From Rhabditophanes sp. KR3021 (lineage: Eukaryota; Nematoda; Chromadorea; Rhabditida; Alloionematidae), in assembly GCA_963281155.1 (NCBI GenBank), contig CAUJLY010000006.1:9300001-9364000 (forward strand): a stretch of DNA of 64,000 nt, in the 5' to 3' direction. A program made the position numbers and the translations under genes. Positions 37,415 to 48,638 of this stretch are shown here, piece by piece. How positions within the stretch are numbered: the stretch's first letter is position 1; every line of letters begins with the position of its first letter. Under the pieces are notes generated by a model that did not search any database, was not told the origin of the DNA, and saw only the letters and a list, made by a program, of their open reading frames with translations.

Positions 37415-39237
37415 TTAGTTTGTTTTTTTAATGTTTAAATGTCGGGATGGAAATAGATTCGATTTGATTTTTACAAAACAAACTTTCATTCCTGCTAATA
37501 AAATCATTGTAATCAAAAGAGCAACAAACATAATATCCAAATTGTTTCTTTCTATTATATTATGGTCTCTTCCAATCATATTCAAATTTTCTTGAGCTCC
37601 AAATTTAGCAGCATATTCAACATGCCTTAAAAACACTTCCTTTGCAGAATAAGGTTTTTGCAGCAACATTTGTTGCAGTCTCAAGGCATTTTGTTTATAT
37701 TCTATACCAAAGAATACTTCTTTAATTGCATTGTTTAAAGCTTCATAATCACTAAGATCAAACTTTGAATAAGCTCTGCCAAATTTAATTTTTTGAACTA
37801 CAATTGAATTGCGTTCCTGATCGCCAAATAAGCCAACACTAATAACAGGAATTCCTGCGTAAGCTGCCTCAATAATACTGTTGTACCCTCCGTGCGTCAC
37901 GAAGCCTGACAATCTACTATCAGACAGCAAGTCATTTTGTGGGATCCATTTAGATATGACTAAGTTTTCAACTTTATCGGCAATGCCATCGTCAGTCAAT
38001 TCATACTTGAGGATAAAAGTTACATCCTTGAACGTTTTAAATACTTTTAAAAATGTCTCCTTGTAATTTTGAGGCATTCTTGAAGCATGTGCATTAGAGC
38101 CAAATGAAATTAAAACATTAAATTTTCTCCTGCCAAGAATTTCGTCCCAAAACCCAGTCAAAGGTTTTGCTTCAGGAATCGACAAGCCACCAACTTCCAA
38201 AATCTAAAGAGTACATTCAAATTCAGTCTACATAAGTTCTCAACTTACTTTTGATGTTGTTGGATGGGGAAAATCAAGCAAAATATCACTAAATGAATTT
38301 AAAATTAAAATTTGATTTTCTTGTACTTGCCTATTAGTTACAAAGTAAGCACAATTGGCGATAGCTTCCTTAATATTAGCAACTCCATACCCATAAGTTG
38401 TGTCAAACAATTTTTGTTGGTCTCTCATAATGCCACCAATAAAGAAATCTAGCGCATAATTGAAATAAATGTTTTGCACTCTTTCCCAAAAGTTCATACC
38501 CGTATCCCCATACCCTGCGAACATTTCCGGCACATTTTCTACTGGATAACGAATTCCTAGTATTTCATAGATCGGTGAATTCAGAAAGTTAGTACCGATA
38601 GCGATAGTTGTTGGTATGTCCCATTTGCTTACTAATCCGAAAGAACAGCTAGAAAATATTGAATAAAAGGACAACTATTTCAATTTACCTGTCAAATACT
38701 TCCGCAACCATTAGATCAAATTTTTGCTCTTTTATCTGACTAGCTAACTCTTTATTTGCTATTAAGTCGGCACAGTTACTGCAGAAAGTTGTTCTAAAGA
38801 ACGAGAAAGTAAAGTAAAGACTAATTGGATTTCCTAAAGATTGTGTCCACATATTTGTGATGAAATCATCCATTCCTCCATCGAAAGTGTCGGCTATTTG
38901 CTGATTAACTGGGGTTTTGATGATCTTGGCCAGTTTTGTTCCGTTCATATGTCTCACGTAAGGATCTAAGAAGGAAAATTTTGATAAGACAATTGATTGC
39001 TTTAAGAAAGTCGCTTACCAATTGGGAAAATTAAGACAGTCTAAAAAGAAATAATATTTATATTTAGATCGACTTCGTATTCCTACTTACCACATCATGA
39101 CCAGCAGTAACGAGTAAATCGGCTACGTTCCCCAACAAATGGATTTGTGAACCACCAAATTGTGGGACTGTTATTAGTATTTTAGCTGACCAGCATAATT
39201 CAGCAACGAGAAACAGCAATATAAAGTAAGGACGCAT
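37415..39237 (-). CDS. UDP-glycosyltransferase (UGT family), 5 exons including a 22-nt microexon
   Basis: Membrane-bound ER enzyme transferring sugar from a UDP-sugar to small lipophilic acceptors, for detoxification or signalling. Exons 39237-39091, 39040-39019 (22 nt), 38965-38689, 38648-38249 and 38203-37415 give 544 residues, the normal UGT size. A signal peptide (MRPYFILLFLVAELCWS) is followed by the acceptor-binding half with TAGHDVTVLIFP and the D(S)CSFGLVSKWDIPT segment. The C-terminal half has the UGT signature WIPQNDLLSDSRLSGFVTHGG and AAYAGIPVISVGLFGDQ, holding the UDP-binding His and Asp/Gln. A C-terminal membrane helix (about 505-525) precedes a Lys/Arg tail (FVKIKSN...NIKKTN) typical of ER retention. 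The microexon is needed for the frame. A CTTTCCAG acceptor lies 20 nt before the ATG. Confidence 0.95.
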
Positions 39238-39835
39238 TTGGTTTGAAAGTACTCTGGAAAGTCATTTATATACATAAAGTCGGTAGATTTAGATGATACT
39301 AATTTGTGGGAAGAAAAGACGATTGATTAGATTAAAAAACAATTACACAAATGATGCACATCATGGAACTATTTGAAATCATTTTGTACACACGTTCAAT
39401 AGACATATAAGTATATAATTGAATTAAATATTCTTTTCAAGGTTAAAATATACATCATTTTTTAAATAGTGTCAAATGATTTATTATGATATATTAACGA
39501 ATAAAAAATAAAGTATCATTATATACGTTTACATACAATAAAAAACAGTCACTTGCAGAAAAATTATTAATTGTGATTACAACATATGAAGTACTTATCA
39601 AGCAACAATGTTTGATATAATCAAGAATATTTATTATTACTCTTATTCAATCAAAGTAGAAAACTAATAGTCCACTATATATCTTATTTGACCAATTGTA
39701 TTTCACTAGATATTTGTTAATTCTTTACCAGGCATGTTTTGTTTTATAGAATGCTCTTAGATTTGTGAAATTATAATTAGTATTCCATATCACAGTTCAT
39801 GATAAATATATTAAAATTATGGGTAAGAGGAGTAA
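39238..39835. other. Intergenic, UGT promoter and 3' flank of the next gene
   Basis: Both neighbours are on the minus strand, so the part adjoining 39237 should carry the UGT promoter. AT-rich; no element I can name. Confidence 0.5.
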
Positions 39836-40781
39836 TCAGCATTCATCATCTGGAATAACGGATATGTTTAACATTTCTCTGCATCGCTCCAGTTTCTTTT
39901 CACCCATATTTGGACCGTTTGAGCGGAAATCTGCTGAGTAGCATTTTTCTGTAAATATAATAGATTATTAAGGTAATGCATTTGAGTTACTTGCCCATGT
40001 GAGTACCCAAAGCATTATTATTTTTAATGCAACTTTTGAGAGTATTAATTCTACAGTCATCCATAGATCTATTCAAAGCAATCCCGACGCTATGCCTTCT
40101 ATTGTCATTCAAAGCATCTGTTGATCCATCAGAATTATCCTCACAACTATCAGTCATATTCTCATTAATTTGCCAAATTCCTGAATTCTTGCTTAAATTG
40201 GCGAAGTGATTGTTGTAATATCCTGTTGAGTCTGAGTTCAAAACTTCTTCACTCAAGCACAACTCTGAGTCGTTAAATTTGCAACTTGACACATTAACAT
40301 CCGAAGAACAAAGATCATTCAGATGCTTTGTTGTTAAGGGTACGGACTTTTTTTGTTGATTTGCTGCACGTTGTTCTTCATAAATTTTGATCCATTGGGC
40401 AACGACAAGGGGATCAGAAGAGTCATTGTAAAATTGCATTAAATTATTGATATCAGATGATGAGGAGGAACAACCAGCATTAAATTGAATTCGTTTTTGC
40501 TGAAAGAGAAAGTGCATGAAAACATTACGAGACGTATCTAACTCGTGATGACTTACCAAATTTTCCGGCTCACTCTTGATATCTTCGGTAAAAAGTTGAG
40601 TGGCAGAGAAGAATGGTTTGTCTTTATTATGCTTGAATGATTTCACTGAATATTAAAAAAGATTGCTTTATCCTATTTAATTAAATTTATACTTACGGGA
40701 TGAAGTGTCTTCAGGGTTAAGGAAAGGCGTAGATTGAGCTTCACGAATTTTTTGGGTAATACCAGTATGGAAAGCAGCCAT
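39836..40781 (-). CDS. Polar Ser/Asn-rich protein of unknown function, 4 exons, 3' end ambiguous
   Basis: Exons 40781-40697, 40645-40557, 40499-40007 and 39948-39836 give 259 residues. Three ends are possible: this one (donor GG|GTACTC), a read-through stop at 39987 (228 residues), or donor AA|GTAACT with a stop near 39900. The chosen model leaves the longest final open frame, ending CREMLNISVIPDDEC. The 57-nt intron 2 is itself open and could be retained. The protein is hydrophilic and probably disordered, with Ser clusters (CSSSSSD), Asn/Asp-rich parts and RRHSVGIAL, which resembles an AGC-kinase or 14-3-3 type phosphosite. It starts MAAFHTGITQKIREAQ. No signal peptide or membrane segment is seen. 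I do not recognise the family. Confidence 0.65.
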
Positions 40782-43700
40782 GTTTAGACGTAGATAAAAT
40801 AAAAGTTATAAAACTATAAATATGGAAATTTACTTTTGAACGATTCAAAGAAAGGGAAACGACAATTATAAGTAGGCAAAAAAGATAGACTGAACTACAA
40901 AATGTGTCACTCTACAAAAAACACTTTTTATCATCTCGAAAAACAGGCAGAGTTAATCAAAAAAGCCTAAGCTTATTACATTATAACAGCACATTTAAAA
41001 ATAAAAAGCTAATCTGTTAACCAAAGCCTTAAGTATTGTCAGCGCAAGATGAACCATGATAAGGTCTAATTGTACGTATGTTGTTAATATATAAAAATAC
41101 ACACATATAAATGTATTAATAAAAAGTGTGCACAGCTTTTTTCGTAAACACCACATTAAAGTATGCACTAGATCAATCAGATAACAAACGATTTTCAATG
41201 TTTCTTAGGTTAAATAACAGGCAGAGGTTGAGTATGTGGAAAGGGTTGGTTATTAATATATGTATGCCGTTGGCTATCAATGCCTCTTAAAATTCGCAAA
41301 CATTTTTGTTTTTAATTCTAAAATACCGCCTGGTTAATGAGGTAATTAACGAAATAATAATGGCATATTTTTTATAAAAAGTGCAAGCAGAAATAGAATA
41401 TAGTATCATTTGTAACGGTTAAAAGTATGAATATTGAGAATATTTGATGTTAAAAAATGAGAGTGCGTGTATATGATAACATATTTTTGATACTACCACT
41501 AATACATACGCTCCTATTGCTCATCCACATTTTTTAGCAAAAATTTGATAATTAATAAAAGTTTGGGGACCATTCAAAAAATAATAATCAAATAATTTTA
41601 AGTAATAATTTTAAGTGTTTTAGTGTATTTGGGGTTGAAGAATCGGGATTCTTTGATTGCCTTAAAAGAATAAAAATATCGTTTGCACCTGGTAATAAAT
41701 AAAATACTATTTATTTATTGATGTTATGTCTGGTTAAGAAATTGCATATCTTTGAATCAAATAAATAACCTCAAAATATATAAAATGTATGATATAGTGT
41801 ATATGGTTACTAATAAATTACATATAATTTTTTCTTAGAATTGACATTGGAATGGGAAATTGTGGTGAAAAGTAATAGCTTGTGAAGATACAAAATATTT
41901 GCTTATAATCTTTGAGAACTCGTACCTTCAAGTAGGAAAAGACGTGAAAACAGATATTCATTTTAATACAAAAATGATAATTCAAAAAACATTGCTTTGT
42001 ATTTGCCAGCACAAACAGCTATTAGCAATTGTTTCCGACTTATAATTCATTTCAAATTCGCTTGGTTCTTTGTCTGTAAATTATTATCCCACCAAAGTAC
42101 AGTTCATATCATATGGAAGAACGTTTTGCTATCAAATATATTAATAATATCATACACAGACCTTCCTTGGTCCAAAACAATACACCAAAGATTTTAATTT
42201 ATATGTGTATTTAGTGAAAAAGCGTAAGAAATCGTTTATTCTATTTACTTGAAACAATAGTATACAAATCAAACAATGTTTTGAGGATAGTGTGACCGTT
42301 TAATCATACAATTTGAGAAATGTTTTTGTAACTTGAAACATGTCACAGTTTAACAATAAATGTTTCCTCGAAATATGCAATAATGGAAAAAATGTTATGT
42401 TAATAAATTTTGTTTATTTCGGTAAAAAATAAATTACTAGAAGATGGGTTTAACACTTGTTAATGGGAGTCAAATAGTGCAAAACTATATTTTTACTAGT
42501 CTTCAAAGAGAGACATATGAATATGACTGATATCAAAAGAGGAATGGCAATGCCTGGTAATAAGTGTCTATACTTTGGCAAAATACAATTATATACAAAG
42601 AATTAAGCATATCTTGAAGACGTGGAATTATTTCGAACATTCCATTTTGTCAAATGAAATTACCAGAATTCTATTTAAGTGCAATAAAGATTGATTCTAA
42701 ATTGAGTTGGTTGTTTTGGATGTCTATTTCACGTCTAGAAACGTCATCTTAAACATCAAAACAAAAAAGTTAAGTAATAACAAATACTTGAGGAATTATT
42801 TATTTTTTGGTTGCATCTCCAATAAAATATAAATATATTAAATGTGACAAAGGATATAAATAATTATTTTCACCCAAATATATTTATTTAATGTAAGCGG
42901 TGTATTCGGATTTTTTTGTTAAATAATGGGTGCATTAACTTTAAATATCTGTCTGAATGTGACAAAGGTTAAACACATTTAAAAGTAATTGGCTTTACAA
43001 AGAGCAATTTTAAATCCATGATTACGGAACGTTAATTCCTTTGACAAAATATATATAACGTGTCACCATCTTTAATGAATGTGTATTAATGGCGTTGCAA
43101 AAAAAGTGTTGAAAGTAGCGAAAACATGTGACCTAAAATTATCAAAAATAACGAAATCACTCATATCAAAGATTGCATCATCATGGGTTTTTAACAAATT
43201 GTGTAGTAAATAAAAGAACAAGCAACTCTGACATATGAATGCATAATCTTCTAAATTCCTTAAACATTTTCAAAACCACGCTATTATGTCACAAAACCAT
43301 TTAAATAAACACAGAAAAACAAAATTTTGAAAAACATACTCCGTTTAATATGCAAAATACTTATCTTAGAAGCTTCATTTTTACAATATATTTGATGATG
43401 TGCATCATTTTAATTACAACAATTCAAATCCAATATTCCTCACAAGATTTACCTTTTCAGTGAATGGATGTACTTTAGTAGTATCTTTTTAAAAACAATT
43501 TTAGAAAATCAGGCAAAAGTCTCATTGGAATTGTATAAGAAGAGGAAAATTTATTACACTGTTGGAAATAGGGTTATTAAAAATAACTATATCGCTTGCT
43601 CTTCCACTATGAATAGTTAATAAGGTGATTAAGTATAGAATTGGTAATTATTAACAAATATGTTACACAAGGCAGTTTGAATATTCTAAGGTTCTGGTTT

Positions 43701-45304
43701 AATAATTAGGAGTAAGGGTATAAATATATGAATGCATTAATATTTATTACACGATTCTATTTTTATTACAATCCATTGGCCATTTTAGCTAAAAACATTT
43801 TGTGATATTAAAAAAATTGTTCTCTAAATTAATTGCCAATCTTATTCATCACTCTGACAACGGGCAAATTTTTTTAATTTTGCCATCCGTTGCATATTCA
43901 ATAAAAACAAATATATTTTCTTATCTAGATCAAAATACACGGATGTCTCCTTGACGCTAAGATTGAATAAGTTAAATTTTTTGTATTTGTTTATTGCTTT
44001 CTACATACAGACATGTATTTCCTTCCCATCCACTTCGAACATTGCAAAATAGGAAGCAAGTGCGTACCAATATTTATCTTGGCAAGAATGACATTTCGAT
44101 CCGGTTGCTGCATTATGTTCAAATGCCATACCTTCCACTTATTTATTGTACCAATCAGGCCATTAATATAAAGTTTAATATAAAGTAGTCATTATGTTTG
44201 GTATTTGCTGATCTTTAACAATCTATAACATAATATATTTGCAAAAATAAATCTACAGCCGATAAATGGCCAGAAAAAGTTATATACCAATTTGGGTATA
44301 TGGATGTAAGCTTGATGGCACTCATAGATATACATAATAATCTCCTTAATGACATCTTCATATTGCCACCACAATGATATTATTTGTTTAAAAAATGTTA
44401 TTTATATGACACAGGAAATACAAAAGGTGTTATGTTCTAGTGTAATTGTCCAGTAAGATGAGTTTAGACTTGCGCTAAGAGACTACCAACCGGATTTATA
44501 ATAAAAATGGCATCTTATTTGTAATGTTGATTTGGTCTTTTTTCCTTTTTGTGACTTTTGTAGTACTAACAGATATTACACTTCTAACAAAGAGTATATG
44601 TGTGTGGTGACGGACTTTCTCTATTTTCCAAGAGAAAAATTTCTCATTTCCTTGAAAGAAAGTAGCGTGCACCTCTTCTTCAATTGTGTATTGTCATAAT
44701 ATTATAATACGCGCAAATTATTTTTCTAACATATCCTTTCTATCCATAAGACGAAAAATATTATGATGTCGTTTTTATTCATAAAAAAGGATAATACTTT
44801 AGCATTTTTGTCGTCAATATGCATATAGTTTCTGTGTATAATTAATCTTGAACAATACTCGCGTTTAATGGACGTTTCCATGTAATAATTAATAAAAAAT
44901 GTATCCTATTGATGCGAATGAAAAATCTTTCCACAATGTTTGTTATAAATAACTAGGAGAGAGCATTTGCTATATTAGCTGGTGTCTTTTGCCTTTCGTA
45001 TACATTAGTGTTGCTACACAAAATTTACGTATCTAAAAAGCTTGTTGTTAAGATAACAACTTAAATCGCAAGGTATTAATTAGTATATTACTACACTATG
45101 TAAAGTTTTTGAACAAAAAGATGTGATGATTGACATACCTAATAGCTAAAAGTTGCAAATAATCTTAAACTGTGTCAAATTATAGCGCATTCGTATTTTT
45201 TTGATCTTTTCCCAATTTGTTAACATTTTAATTTTAAGATACACACACTAAGAGGATATATATTTTGCATTATCTCAATTGAACTATATTGATTTTTTGA
45301 CATT
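40782..45304. other. 4.5-kb divergent intergenic region
   Basis: AT-rich spacer between divergently transcribed unknown genes. Short frames (40995-41198 on the minus strand, 41818-42197, 43994-44188) lack protein-like composition. Near 44632 the sequence GAGAAAAATTTCTC is a perfect 14-nt inverted repeat flanked by further TTC/GAA blocks. No RNA gene seen. Confidence 0.45.
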
Positions 45305-46856
45305 ATGGGTGGTAACGTTTTAGAGGAATTAGAAGAAGCTGAAGCGATAATTCCTTCTTTTCCTCATGTAGGTAATCAGATTATAAATGATGTTAGCAAA
45401 GGAGTTATTGTTGGGACTGTTCTGCCGATGGTACGTGGAGAAATGGTTGATGAACTACAGGACGAGAACAATTTTTTGAAAGATGAGGATCTCGAAGAGA
45501 AAAACCAGTATGTGGGGCAATCTGTTGCTAGGAGAACAGAAGACAGTCTTGGTTGGTATGGTTCCGAATTGGCTAATGATACAGATGACGACATGCTGGA
45601 AGAAGATTACAATAGCGACAACTCTCTAAGTTTGGATAAATTTACATTCAATCAGAATTACGACATGGCTCTCAACTTGAGTTCATCAATTGATAATTCC
45701 GGAGCGGCTACATCTCTTTCACAAGGCCGTCGAAGCCCTGCAGGTCCTGTCGGTGGTTCAAGAAGTAGATACCAAAATCGGGACAGATCTCCCTCTGTTT
45801 ATAATTCTAAATTTAGAAGGTCCGCAAACTCTTCCCCAGAGCCAAGGGCTGTGTTTATAGATGAATTGACTCACTTAACAATCACCAAGTACAACTTGTT
45901 AGCTGCCAAGTATGGACACAGAGCAGCTCAAATCTTCAAACCAAACGTAAGTCAATATCATTTTGAACTAAAGCATAATCTTGATGTAGGCAAAGCAAAT
46001 TTTGTGTGCAACATTAATTTTACAGGCGAATGAATTGGCTGATTGTCGTAAGCGTTCCTTTAGCGCAGCTAATATTGGTAATCCTGAATTCAAAAAAATC
46101 AAGCGTTTTAAAACTGCTGATGATTTTCTTGATTATCCTATCACTCCTGCGGTCTTACCAATGCTTTCTGGAGTCGTAAGTACATCAACTCATCTTTATT
46201 AATAACTGTGTATAGGTTAATTACCAGTGCACCTGCAATGGAAATCCATTCAAGTATCACGGTGACAGATCTTGTCCAAATCTCATTTTGAGAGAAGTCC
46301 AAATTAGTGTTTTGAACGGCTTCGATGATGATGTTCCAGAACCAACAATTACCGTCAATAATGGACGTTTTGGTGTTTCCGTAGTTGGTAGAAAATCTGA
46401 TGGAGTTCCACCAATCTCATCAATGTCTCTTAAAAAGTTTGAGGAAGATATCAAAAAGGGAGAAATGAGAAACATCGACCTAGGAACTTCTAACTTTAAA
46501 AAGGTACTTTTGAAAAAATATTTTAAAATTAAATACTTTTTAGAGAGTCAGTTCCTTGATTGAGATGAACAAGGCTAAGAAAATGTGTTTTGAAGAGGCG
46601 CAATATAGTTCACCACCAGTCATCAAAGGACCACTTTCATGTTTCCCAGAACTTATGGGAGAAAGCCCAGACCAAAAATGTCGGAATCAAGATTAACTCC
46701 TCTCCAAGGGACTACGGAGATCAAGAACAAGCCAAATCCAAGTCAGATTTTGAGAAAATCTTTGATGAATTCCAAGAAGCAGCTCGTTCCACTGTTATCA
46801 CCTCACCATACCCAATTCAAGAAGAAATGGAAGATTCTGGAACCGACATGGAATAA
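45305..46856 (+). CDS. Unrecognised nuclear-style protein, 4 exons with alternative 3' end
   Basis: Exons 45305-45946, 46026-46175, 46216-46503 and 46650-46856 give 428 residues. The N terminus is acidic, followed by an RS/Pro-like basic patch (QGRRSPAGP, SRSRYQNRDRSPS, SSPEPR) at about 140-180. Next comes a conserved-looking region with YGHRAAQIFKPN, KRFKTADDF and VNYQCTCNG, and an acidic end (EEMEDSGTDME). An equally good acceptor (CTTTTTAG) at 46543 would give a different 50-codon last exon ending at 46696, in another frame over the same DNA. No signal peptide or membrane segment. The RS-like patch and paired Ser-Pro sites suggest a phosphorylated nuclear protein, but I cannot name a family. 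The ATG follows a short AT-rich leader with no acceptor. Confidence 0.7.
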
Positions 46857-47432
46857 ATGCCCTATTTATTCAAATACTTTCATTGCAACATTGTATCGGT
46901 AACCCTTTCACTCAACTTCAGTCTTTTTCTTGCATTTGATGCAAGTTATTATTTTTGCAAGGATCTCATATCAAGCAAACTTGTTCTTACGTCATCTTTT
47001 TGACTTATCTTCATTGGTTGTTGCAATTTTCAGCTAACTTATTGCAACTCTCGCACATATTTGTTATATTTATTTCTTAATAATTTGTGTCTTTTATTAA
47101 AAATAATATATTCAGATCAATTTTTTATTGTCTTATTTTTTAATCATGTTATAAAATATATTCTCTGATCATGTGTTTTTCTCCTTGCATAACTTGTTAT
47201 ATCAAAAAAGTAAAAGCGTAAATAAAAGTCAGTTTTATTAATTGTATTAAGTAATTGAATTAGACATTGCAAGGATATTCTAGAAAATGTATACTTATTT
47301 TTTTAAATAAACAAAAATAGACTACGCTGATGAAATCTTAACATCCTGTTTTGAGTGAAAATATATAGATATATGTTTCAAATTTTAAAGAAGATTGTAT
47401 ATTATAAGGAAAAGAGATAGCAAATAAGATAT
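46857..47432. other. Convergent intergenic region
   Basis: Shared 3' flanks of the unknown plus-strand gene and the small heat-shock gene, AT-rich, with several A/T homopolymers near 47100. Nothing else is supported. Confidence 0.55.
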
Positions 47433-48638
47433 TTATTGTTGGAGAGCCAATTGTGGAAGTGGAGCTTCAACAGTCAAGACACCATCAGTGGATAAAGTAC
47501 TTGTGATAAGTTCAGGGTTGGTCCCTCTTGGAAGCATGAATTCCTAGAAAAGGATGAATGAATGAATTTGGTAAGAACTTACTTGATTATATTCTCTGTA
47601 GATGGTACGCGTGGGTGTCTTTTCCTCGTGTTTGGCATGAACAAGAAGACGACTGTCAACAGTTTTAACGGTTACTTCCTCTGGTTTATATTGTGCAACG
47701 TCGAATCTAAAAGGAATATGTGATGTAAAGTAGGTCAAATGAAGTTTAGTTACCTCAATCTTAAGGTTTTTCCATCACTCTCATCTTTAATGAGGGGACT
47801 TTTCAAGTTGTCAAGATATGGGTCGTAAATTGGTCTTCCTGACATTAAATCTGATCCGTGATGTCTGACGAGGTCCCCACTTGGTATTCCTTAATTAAAG
47901 AATAGTTAGATATAAAAATAGATTAAACAAACTCACCGAAACGATCTGAAGAAGCGTAATTGCTTCTATTATCGTGGGTTGCAGAATGAGAGTCAATTCT
48001 ATTGTTTGAATGATATTGACTTGAAATTGGTGGCGGAAGTCCTGGGGCGGCGGAATGCTTAGAAGGAGAGTAATCTGAAAAGAGCATTTTAGTCACACAA
48101 TCCTTTTATGCAATTCAGTTTTTGGTTTTTGAAGGCAAAAAATAAACATTTCCTAGTAAGTAAAAAATATAAACAAAAAAGGAATGTCAAAAGAAAATAA
48201 ACACACATGGGCCTTGGCCTAAAATTGTTGTCGTCTTTCTTTTAACTGTTAAGCCTTCATACATTATAATAAATATAACCTACATGCTCCAGTTTTTATT
48301 TTCATTTTCTTTATGAAAAAATAATTGTAGCTTTAAGGGAAAGTAACTTTAGATAATAGCACAAACAGTGATGGTTTGTGTATCTTTTATAAATGTATGT
48401 AGGAATGTTACAAATAGGAGATGCAAAAATAATAGTATACAAGTAACAGTTTAATTTTTGACGAAGTAGTTTCGTAATTTTAAAATAACTTACCTTCAAA
48501 CTCTCTACGTAGACGTTGCATTTCGTCCTCTACACGACGCATTTCATTCTCGAATCTTTCGCGCATGCTTTCAAATTCGTTATCTATAACAGAATAATTG
48601 CTAGGTCTAACGTCAATTTTGCGCTCTTGATTTGACAT
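47433..48638 (-). CDS. hsp-25: Small heat-shock protein, alpha-crystallin domain (HSP-25-like), 5 exons
   Basis: Chaperone of the HSP20 family. Exons 48638-48494, 48074-47937, 47889-47754, 47706-47583 and 47543-47433 give 217 residues. The N terminus is an amphipathic, probably coiled-coil helix of alternating Glu/Arg with Met (MRERFENEMRRVEDEMQRL), then a Ser/Pro/Asn-rich stretch. The alpha-crystallin domain (about 115-205) shows LRLRFDVAQYKPEEVTVK, LVHAKHEEK and TLSTDGVLTVEAPLP. The C terminus ends PLPQLALQQ, with no IxI motif in the usual form. The domain and ending fit the C. elegans HSP-25 type, linked to muscle dense bodies, better than the HSP-16 group. No convincing heat-shock element array is visible upstream, so constitutive expression is more likely. 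A CTTTTTCAG acceptor precedes the ATG. Confidence 0.92.

Noticed and set aside
44625..44690. GAGAAAAATTTCTC palindrome with nearby TTC/GAA blocks as a heat-shock element array
   Set aside because: Spacing between the GAA/TTC units is irregular, and the nearest heat-shock gene is about 4 kb away and pointed elsewhere.
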